From Acidobacteriota bacterium (GTDB lineage: Bacteria > Acidobacteriota > Terriglobia > Terriglobales > Acidobacteriaceae): a DNA stretch of 5,947 nt. The stretch is taken from contig JAJYZK010000214.1 of the NCBI GenBank assembly GCA_021799945.1, positions 1 to 5,947 of the forward strand, given 5' to 3'. The notes beneath the pieces were generated by a model. The model had not been told where the DNA came from and searched no databases. It saw only the letters and a program-made list of their open reading frames with translations. Positions 1 to 4,311 of this stretch are shown here, piece by piece (within the stretch, counting starts at the first letter, position 1; every line of letters starts with the position of its first letter). A program made the position numbers and the translations under genes.

Positions 1-710
1 TCGTACCAGTCGGGATGGGAGAAATAGAGGGCGATGCGCAGGCCGCGGCGCCGGCCGGCATCGCACAGCTCCTTCACGACATCCCGGCGAAATGGAGTCT
101 CCATGATGGAATAGGCGAGATTGCAGGGCTCGATGACCGGACTGCCGGGGCCGCTCCATCGAATCCGATTCCGCACCCGGGTCCGGGTGGCGAACAGGGA
201 GAAGCCCTCGTGGTGCTTGGTGGTGAAGGCGAACATCCGCATGCCGTTGTCGGCAAACAGGGAGGTCCATGCGTCGGCGTCGAACCCGGCCGGATTCCAG
301 GTTTTGTACATCTCGTTGTACCGGGCGCGGGCGGGGAAATCCAGATTGAGAAACGGCCAGGACTCATGCTCGAAGCCGGCCAGGGAATACAGCCCCCAAT
401 GAACGCGGACCCCGTACTTCATATCCTCGAAGGCCTCGTACGCCTGCCTGGAGGCCCATTTGTATCCGGGCGCCGGCTGCTCTTCGACGAAGGCGCGGAC
501 GGTGCGGTAATTCGAGTTCTCTTCCGGCAGCCGGTGTTCGGTGGCGGGCTCCGCCTGCTGCATGGCGAGCCATGGATGCAGAGCCCCGGTCACATGGGAG
601 CCGAGGGCCAGGGCGGAGCCGGCGAGAAAATCGCGCCGGCCCAGCTCGCGCCGGCCGGGCGAAGGGAACCTCATTGCGAGCGAGTCGTCTTTAGACTCGT
701 CTTTCGGCAT
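1..710 (-). CDS. Alpha-L-fucosidase, GH29 family, Tat-exported (3' end cut by window edge)
   Basis: Reading the minus strand from the ATG at 710 gives 236 uninterrupted codons running off base 1, so only the N-terminal part is present. Seen: residues 20-40 hold twin-arginine motifs (GRRELGRRDFLAG) followed by a hydrophobic stretch, a Tat export signal. The GH29 barrel start follows: KYGVRVHWGLYS (98-109), WNPAGFDADAWTSLFADNG (138-156), TTKHHEGFSLF (163-173) and, near the edge, VVKELCDAGRRRGLRIALYF (211-230). HWG and KHHxGF are conserved sugar-binding elements of GH29. The catalytic aspartate and the acid/base lie beyond the window and cannot be checked. Start: ATG 710 has GGGAG four bases upstream on its strand, while the in-frame ATG at 674 has no such site. 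Family role: releases terminal L-fucose from glycans, here probably in the periplasm. It is divergent from the sugar-acid transporter at 872. Confidence 0.93.
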   Translation of the reverse strand, partial: MPKDESKDDSLAMRFPSPGRRELGRRDFLAGSALALGSHVTGALHPWLAMQQAEPATEHRLPEENSNYRTVRAFVEEQPAPGYKWASRQAYEAFEDMKYGVRVHWGLYSLAGFEHESWPFLNLDFPARARYNEMYKTWNPAGFDADAWTSLFADNGMRMFAFTTKHHEGFSLFATRTRVRNRIRWSGPGSPVIEPCNLAYSIMETPFRRDVVKELCDAGRRRGLRIALYFSHPDWY

Positions 711-871
711 GGCTCTCCCAAGGTCCGCGGCAGCGTCCGGAGCGCGACACGCCGCGGATACGGCATTCAAGCTATCGAACCGGGGGCGGGGCGTCAAACC
801 CGGGCGCAAGGCCTACCCTCCGCGCGCGAGCGCGGCCAGGGAGCAGCGCTTTGTGATATTGCAATGAGACG
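711..871. promoter_or_regulatory. Divergent intergenic region between fucosidase and transporter genes
   Basis: These 161 bp separate two genes transcribed away from each other, so both promoters should lie here. On the plus strand the best candidate is an extended -10 element, TG-T-GATATT at 852-860 (4 of 6 bases of the consensus hexamer plus the TG), with no recognisable -35. It would start transcription at about 867, only some five bases before the transporter ATG at 872. An in-frame TGA at 854-856 rules out an earlier start for that gene. On the minus strand I see only the GGGAG ribosome binding site at 715-719 and no convincing promoter. No terminator or operator palindrome was found. 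Confidence 0.35.
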
Positions 872-2176
872 ATGCAACGGACCCCATCCGGCCAGGCGCC
901 AACCGCCCCGCGAATCCCGCTGCGCGGGCGCGACGGCGCGCGCTGGCTGTTCGTCGCCCTGGCGTTTGCCGCCACCACTCTGAATTATCTCGATCGCCAA
1001 TCGCTTTCCGTGCTAGCCCCCGTGCTCGAAACGCAACTGCACATGAGCAACGCGCAGTACGGGCGGGTGCTGGCCGCCTTCATGCTCGCGTACACCATCA
1101 TGAACGGGATTTCCGGTCCGGCGATCGATCGGCTGGGAACCAAAACCGGCTACCTGCTCACCGTGGCGTGGTGGTCGCTGGCTGAGATGTTGCATGTCTT
1201 CGCTCGCGGCACGGCGGGGTTGGCGGTTTGCCGCTTTCTGCTGGGCGGGGGCGAGGCCGGCAACTGGCCGGCCGGGGTCAAGGTGGTCGCCGAATGGTTT
1301 CCTCCCGAGGAGCGGTCGCTGGCCGCCGGCGTCTTCAACACCGGCTCCTCGGTGGGCGCGGTCCTCGCGCCTCCACTCATCGTCTGGATCACGCTCCGGT
1401 TCGGGTGGCGCGCAGCCTGCGGCGCTGTGGGCGCGGCCGGCTTTGTCTGGGTGCTTCTCTGGGCCAGAGTCTATCCGCGCGGCGCCGGGGCCGGTCTCCG
1501 CTCCGCGCGATCTTCCGCCGGCGATCCCGACCTACATCCCGCCTCCGATGCCGCCACTGCTCCGCCGGCCCCGCTGCGCTCTCTTCTGCGCTCGCGCTTT
1601 CTCTGGCAGTTCACCGTAGCCAAAGTCTTTTTCGATCCGGTCTGGTACTTCTATACCTTCTGGTATCCGGAATATCTCAAGGTGGGCCGCGGCTACTCCC
1701 TGCGCCAGATTGGAGCGACCGCGTGGATCCCCTTTCTCGGCGCCGGCCTTGGCAACCTGGTCGGCGGAGCCGCGGGCGGCTGGCTGGTGCGCCGCAGCGC
1801 GACCGCGCTGGCCGGCCGCAAGCTGGCGGCCACGGGATTCATGCTGGCCATGGCGGCCGGCTGGCTGATCGCGGTCGACCCCAGCAACCTGCGCTCGATG
1901 GCCTTTGCCTGCCTGGCCGGCTTTGGATATACAGCCGCCCTGGTCAACCTGCTGGCCTTGCCCGGCGACCTCTATCCCTCTTCTTCGGTCGCTTCCATCT
2001 GGGGGCTGGCCAGCATGGGATCGGGCTTCGGAGGCATGGTCTTCAGCATGCTGACAGGCTGGATGGTGGACCGCTGGTCCTTCCTTCCCGCGTTTTATTT
2101 TTTCAGCCTGCTGCCCCTGATCGCCGCCGCCGCAGTATGGACCATGCCGCAGACCGCCGGACGACCGACCCAGTAG
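872..2176 (+). CDS. MFS transporter, anion:cation symporter (hexuronate/ExuT-like) family
   Basis: A 434-residue inner-membrane protein, the usual length for this family, with about twelve hydrophobic segments (roughly 25-45, 64-83, 93-110, 115-132, 148-171, 180-199, 246-264, 281-303, 317-335, 341-362, 375-397, 404-424) and a cytoplasmic loop at about 200-245. Family signatures seen: NYLDRQ (38-43) in helix 1, DRLGTKTG (86-93) between helices 2 and 3, RFLLGGGEAGNWPAG (121-135) in helix 4, EWFPPEERSLAAGVFNTGSS (141-160), and FFDPVWYFYTFWYPEYL (253-269) in helix 7. These match the ACS family, whose known members (ExuT, GudP, DgoT) import hexuronates, glucarate or galactonate with protons. The substrate here is not readable; uptake of a sugar acid is the family expectation. 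Start: the first ATG after an in-frame TGA at 854-856, with at most a weak ribosome binding site. It is divergent from the fucosidase, and the isochorismatase-like gene follows 66 bp downstream. Confidence 0.92.
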   Translation: MQRTPSGQAPTAPRIPLRGRDGARWLFVALAFAATTLNYLDRQSLSVLAPVLETQLHMSNAQYGRVLAAFMLAYTIMNGISGPAIDRLGTKTGYLLTVAWWSLAEMLHVFARGTAGLAVCRFLLGGGEAGNWPAGVKVVAEWFPPEERSLAAGVFNTGSSVGAVLAPPLIVWITLRFGWRAACGAVGAAGFVWVLLWARVYPRGAGAGLRSARSSAGDPDLHPASDAATAPPAPLRSLLRSRFLWQFTVAKVFFDPVWYFYTFWYPEYLKVGRGYSLRQIGATAWIPFLGAGLGNLVGGAAGGWLVRRSATALAGRKLAATGFMLAMAAGWLIAVDPSNLRSMAFACLAGFGYTAALVNLLALPGDLYPSSSVASIWGLASMGSGFGGMVFSMLTGWMVDRWSFLPAFYFFSLLPLIAAAAVWTMPQTAGRPTQ

Positions 2177-2201
2177 CGGCATCCGCGCCGGGGCCGCGCC
2201 G

Positions 2202-2230
2202 TTGACCCACCGTTCCCCTCCCGCTACGAT
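2202..2230 (+). promoter_or_regulatory. Sigma70-type promoter for the isochorismatase-like gene
   Basis: TTGACC at 2202-2207 (5 of 6 bases of the -35 consensus) and TACGAT at 2225-2230 (4 of 6 of the -10) are separated by exactly 17 bp. A start about seven bases past the -10 would fall near 2237, leaving a leader of about six bases before the ATG at 2243. The bases before that ATG carry no Shine-Dalgarno sequence, which agrees with a leaderless or near-leaderless transcript. It also suggests this gene can be transcribed separately from the transporter 66 bp upstream. The start site itself is inferred. Confidence 0.5.
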
Positions 2231-2242
2231 ACTGGCACTGCA

Positions 2243-3073
2243 ATGGTCCGGCTCTTCCTCGCACTCGGATTGCTATCCGCCTTCGGCGCCATGGCCCTGA
2301 GCGCCGGGCCGGCGCCCCTGGGCGCCCCGGGCCAGATACGCCTCAAGCTGCGCACCCGCGTTCAGCCCTTCCCGGCAGAGGACTTCTGGACGGAAGGGAG
2401 CGTTGAGCAGACCTTCGACACGCGAAAGACGGCCATCGTCATCACCGACATGTGGGACCGGCATTGGTGCCGGGGAGCCACCGAGCGCGTAGACGGCATC
2501 GCCCGCCGCATGGAGCCTCTGCTGGAGAAGGCCCGGAACGCGGGCATCCTCATCATCCATGCGCCATCGGAAACCATGGACTTTTACGCCGGAACGCCAG
2601 GCAGGAAGCTGGCGGAAGAGGCTCCTTCGGCGAAGCCGCCCGCCGAATTGGAGCTGCAAAGTCCGCCCCTGCCGATCGACGACAGCGATGGCGGCTGCGA
2701 CACGCCGGGAGACAAGGAACACCGCGCCTGGACGCGGGAGACTCCCCTGCTGACCATTGCGCCCGGCGACGTCATCTCCGACAGCGGCCGGGAGATTTAT
2801 AACGTGCTGCAACAGCGCGGCATGACCGCCGTTTTCTACATGGGCGTGCACGCCAACATGTGTATTCTGAACCGCACGTTCGGGATACGGCAGATGTCCC
2901 GCTGGGGGATGCGCTGCGTGCTGGTTCGCGATTTGACCGACGCCATGTACGACTCGGGCTCCCGCCCGTTCGTCTCCCATGCCGCGGGAACGGAGCTGGT
3001 GATCGAGTATATCGAGAGGCACTGGGCGCCGACGGTGACCAGCGAGCAGTTGACGCAGGCCCTCCCTCAATAA
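2243..3073 (+). CDS. Exported isochorismatase-like cysteine hydrolase
   Basis: A 276-residue protein. Residues 1-20 form a Sec signal peptide (Arg3, a hydrophobic core, likely cut near ALS-A at 20/21), so it acts outside the cytoplasm. The rest has the isochorismatase-like (cysteine hydrolase) fold: a first strand with VITDMWDRHWC (66-76; Asp69 is the expected triad aspartate), the strand ILIIHAPSE (102-110), and the nucleophile region GVHANMCILNRTFGIRQM (201-218) with Cys207. Next come LVRDLTDAMYD (227-237) and the SHAAGTELVIEYIE stretch (245-258). The position where family members usually carry the catalytic lysine reads DVISDSGREIYNVL (176-189), with no lysine. Exported relatives with the DMWD and NMC motifs occur, to my knowledge, in Planctomycetes and Acidobacteria; their substrate is not established. 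Start: the ATG opens the signal peptide and sits 12 bp after a good -10, without a ribosome binding site. True isochorismate chemistry is unlikely for an exported protein. Confidence 0.88.
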   Translation: MVRLFLALGLLSAFGAMALSAGPAPLGAPGQIRLKLRTRVQPFPAEDFWTEGSVEQTFDTRKTAIVITDMWDRHWCRGATERVDGIARRMEPLLEKARNAGILIIHAPSETMDFYAGTPGRKLAEEAPSAKPPAELELQSPPLPIDDSDGGCDTPGDKEHRAWTRETPLLTIAPGDVISDSGREIYNVLQQRGMTAVFYMGVHANMCILNRTFGIRQMSRWGMRCVLVRDLTDAMYDSGSRPFVSHAAGTELVIEYIERHWAPTVTSEQLTQALPQ

Positions 3074-3090
3074 GGGCGTCGTCAAAGCGC

Positions 3091-3159
3091 CTGGCGGTCT
3101 GCCGGTCTGGGCTTGCCGGCCATGGGACTGCGCGTCTCCTCAACGGCCCCGACCGCCAG
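3091..3159. repeat. Nested inverted repeat downstream of the isochorismatase-like gene
   Basis: CTGGCGGTC at 3091-3099 is perfectly complementary to GACCGCCAG at 3151-3159 (9 bp). Inside the 51-base loop a second perfect arm pair occurs, GCCGG at 3101-3105 with CCGGC at 3116-3120. It begins 17 bases after the stop codon. A terminator-like role is possible, but no T run follows, so it may equally be a structured 3' end or the remains of a small repeat element. In DNA this GC-rich, short stems arise by chance fairly often; the 9-bp outer pair is the stronger part. Confidence 0.4.
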
Positions 3160-3188
3160 CCTCCTGCCTGGCGCCCCACGGCTCGTAA

Positions 3189-3335
3189 TCAATAGTCGCA
3201 CTCGCCCTGCTGCAACTGCTCGATGAGAAAATCCACGGCTTGCTTGATGGCTTGCGGCGTGGAGTTGTCTCTGAGGCTGGCGAACAGCCGATAGGGTGAC
3301 TCGCTGCACTGAAAGGGCTGCGCCGCATTTTCAAT
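3189..3335 (-). pseudogene. C-terminal remnant of an unidentified protein gene
   Basis: On the minus strand, codons from about 3335 down to a TGA at 3191-3189 encode 48 residues of protein-like composition. They include SESPYRLFASLRD (11-23) and PQAIKQAVDFLIEQLQQG (27-44), an amphipathic helix, before ending ECDY. The reading frame has ordinary bacterial codons, unlike the arginine- and proline-rich shadow frames around it. No ATG, GTG or TTG with a ribosome binding site opens it. Upstream the frame continues into low-quality sequence and then antisense to vapB, so the N-terminal part seems lost. I do not recognise the family. It could be a small gene with an unusual start (ATT at 3335), but a truncated gene left by rearrangement fits better. 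Confidence 0.35.
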
Positions 3336-3405
3336 AGAGACCGGAGAACGCGGAAGCCGTCGCAGCGATGGAGGGGAAAAGCGTCGTACCCACACTGGGG
3401 GAAAG

Positions 3406-3440
3406 CATATACTGATGTATGATGTTTGATGAAAGATGCC
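3406..3440 (+). promoter_or_regulatory. Putative vapBC promoter and operator with tandem TGATG heptads
   Basis: TATACT at 3408-3413 matches 5 of 6 bases of a -10 element; no good -35 is seen upstream. Overlapping it is an imperfect inverted repeat, CATATA (3406-3411), four bases, TGTATG (3416-3421), with 5 of 6 positions paired. From 3413 four tandem heptads follow: TGATGTA, TGATGTT, TGATGAA, AGATGCC (3413-3440). VapB-type ribbon-helix-helix antitoxins, with their toxin, repress their own operon by binding short repeats at the promoter, and this is the only such site upstream of the pair. The stretch is visibly AT-richer than its surroundings. That it is the operator is inference. Confidence 0.5.
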
Positions 3441-3444
3441 GAAG

Positions 3445-3449
3445 GGAGG
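3445..3449 (+). promoter_or_regulatory. Ribosome binding site deciding the vapB start
   Basis: GGAGG lies ten bases before the ATG at 3460. The in-frame ATG at 3436 lies upstream of this site and is preceded only by GAAAG directly abutting it, so the shorter protein is preferred. Confidence 0.65.
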
Positions 3450-3459
3450 CGCTTCTGGA

Positions 3460-3690
3460 ATGAGGACAACGCTGGCTATCGACGATGATGTGCTTGCCGC
3501 CGCCAAAGAACTGGCGGCAATGGAGCGCAAGAGCGTAGGAGAAGTCATCTCCGCACTGGCCCGGCGCGCTTTGCGGCCCTCCGAAACTGGCCGAAAGACC
3601 CGGAACGGCGTGCCCTTGTTGCCGGTCAAACCGGGAGCCCCGCGCGTCACTTCCGAACTGGTGCATCAGTTGCGTGAGGAATTGCGGTGA
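3460..3690 (+). CDS. vapB: VapB-type ribbon-helix-helix antitoxin
   Basis: A 76-residue protein counted from the ATG at 3460. Residues 2-7 (RTTLAI) form the DNA-binding beta strand, followed by two helices (about 8-21, DDDVLAAAKELAAM, and 25-38, SVGEVISALARRAL), the ribbon-helix-helix layout. The C-terminal part contains NGVPLLP (49-55) and VTSELVHQLREEL (63-75), the toxin-binding tail typical of antitoxins paired with mycobacterial-type PIN toxins. Role by family: binds and neutralises the VapC encoded next, and represses the operon through short promoter repeats (see 3406-3440). The stop TGA overlaps the toxin's GTG start, so the two are translationally coupled. An in-frame ATG at 3436 would add eight residues (MPKGGASG) with no family resemblance and lacks a spaced ribosome binding site. 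Confidence 0.88.
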   Translation: MRTTLAIDDDVLAAAKELAAMERKSVGEVISALARRALRPSETGRKTRNGVPLLPVKPGAPRVTSELVHQLREELR

Positions 3691-4121
3691 CGCGATTTTT
3701 GCTGGACGTAAATGTGTTGATCGCGCTGATCGACCCGGCCCATGTTCAGCACGATAGGGCGCACGAATGGTTTGCCAAGTCTGGCAGGAAAGCCTGGGCG
3801 ACCTGTCCCCTGACGGAGAACGGAGTGCTGCGGATCGTGGGACATGCCCGGTATCCCAATTCACCGGGCACGCCAGCGGCTGTTGCCGAACTGCTGGCGA
3901 CATTCCTGGCTCATGCGGGGCATGAGTTCTGGCCGGATAATGTCACGCTGTTGGATCGCAAACACGTTCACGCTGCGCGCCTGCTGGATTCCGCGCAGGT
4001 GACGGACAGCTATCTGCTGGCGCTGGCCGCTTCCCACGGCGGCAGACTGGCGACCTTCGATCGGCAGCTTGTCACCGATGCCGTAGTGAATGGATCGCAG
4101 GCATTGCATCTGGTTGACTGA
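3687..4121 (+). CDS. vapC: VapC-type PIN-domain ribonuclease toxin
   Basis: A 144-residue PIN domain with all four expected acidic metal-binding residues: Asp7 (FLLDVNVLIALID, 4-16), Glu44 (TCPLTENGVLRIV, 39-51), Asp107 (QVTDSYLLALAASHGGRLA, 104-122) and Asp125 (TFDRQL, 123-128). The WATCPLTENG and GHEFWPDNVTLLD (78-90) segments identify the mycobacterial-type VapC subgroup (TIGR00028-like). Family role: a magnesium-dependent endoribonuclease that cuts tRNA or rRNA and halts growth when free of its antitoxin; the RNA target here cannot be read. The GTG start overlaps the vapB stop as GTGA, and GAGGA at 3676-3680 lies six bases upstream. The toxin looks intact and active-site complete. It is followed 25 bases later by a decayed second antitoxin gene, and faces the GH35 gene end to end. 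Confidence 0.95.
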   Translation: MTRFLLDVNVLIALIDPAHVQHDRAHEWFAKSGRKAWATCPLTENGVLRIVGHARYPNSPGTPAAVAELLATFLAHAGHEFWPDNVTLLDRKHVHAARLLDSAQVTDSYLLALAASHGGRLATFDRQLVTDAVVNGSQALHLVD

Positions 4122-4135
4122 GTGTGTTGGGGAAT

Positions 4136-4281
4136 GGAGAAACAGGATGCGCGCCAAGAACCCCATCCCTCCCGGAGACTTCATTCGGACGGAGATTTTC
4201 GAGGCCGGCGGGCAAATCCGATCTCTCCGAAGGGAACCATGCGGATACTCGCACCCTTCAAATCCGTCGCTATCGTTCTAA
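4136..4281 (+). pseudogene. Truncated HigA-like (XRE family) antitoxin remnant
   Basis: GGAG at 4136-4139 lies seven bases before an ATG at 4147, an ideally spaced ribosome binding site. The frame runs 44 codons to a TAA at 4279-4281. Residues 5-20 (NPIPPGDFIRTEIFEA) match the start of HigA-type antitoxins, which open with a (H/P)PG(E/D)-x-(L/I)-x-x-E-(F/I) pattern before their helix-turn-helix. After about residue 22 (base 4212) the resemblance stops: residues 23-44 (QIRSLRREPC and on) are not helix-turn-helix-like, and I find no continuation in the other two frames. A deletion within an old antitoxin gene is the simplest explanation. It begins 25 bases after vapC, so it may be co-transcribed with vapBC. 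No HigB-type toxin is present. A functional 44-residue peptide is possible but less likely. Confidence 0.6.
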
Positions 4282-4311
4282 CATCGTCGTCCCGCGATTT
4301 TCGATCGCTGG

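Noticed and set aside
15..983. Long plus-strand open frame of 322 codons
   Set aside because: It lies antisense to the fucosidase, whose minus-strand frame has clear GH29 and Tat motifs; the plus frame is glycine-, alanine- and arginine-rich with no family signature.
2176..2201. Possible hairpin GCGGC/GCCGC and direct repeat CCGCGCCG after the transporter stop
   Set aside because: The stem is only 5 bp in very GC-rich sequence with no T run, so it is not supported as a terminator.
1228..2205. Second long plus-strand frame inside the transporter gene
   Set aside because: The frame at 872-2176 carries all the MFS motifs and helices; this one is an arginine-rich shadow typical of GC-rich DNA.
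2273..3085. Minus-strand frame of 270 codons antisense to the isochorismatase-like gene
   Set aside because: No recognisable motif; the plus strand has the signal peptide, DMWD and NMC motifs and a promoter.
3436..3459. Earlier in-frame ATG for vapB
   Set aside because: It has no properly spaced ribosome binding site, lies within the repeat array, and adds residues unlike the family; the ATG at 3460 follows GGAGG.
3189..3650. Full minus-strand frame of 153 codons reaching into vapB
   Set aside because: Only its last 48 codons look protein-like; the rest is antisense to vapB and its promoter.
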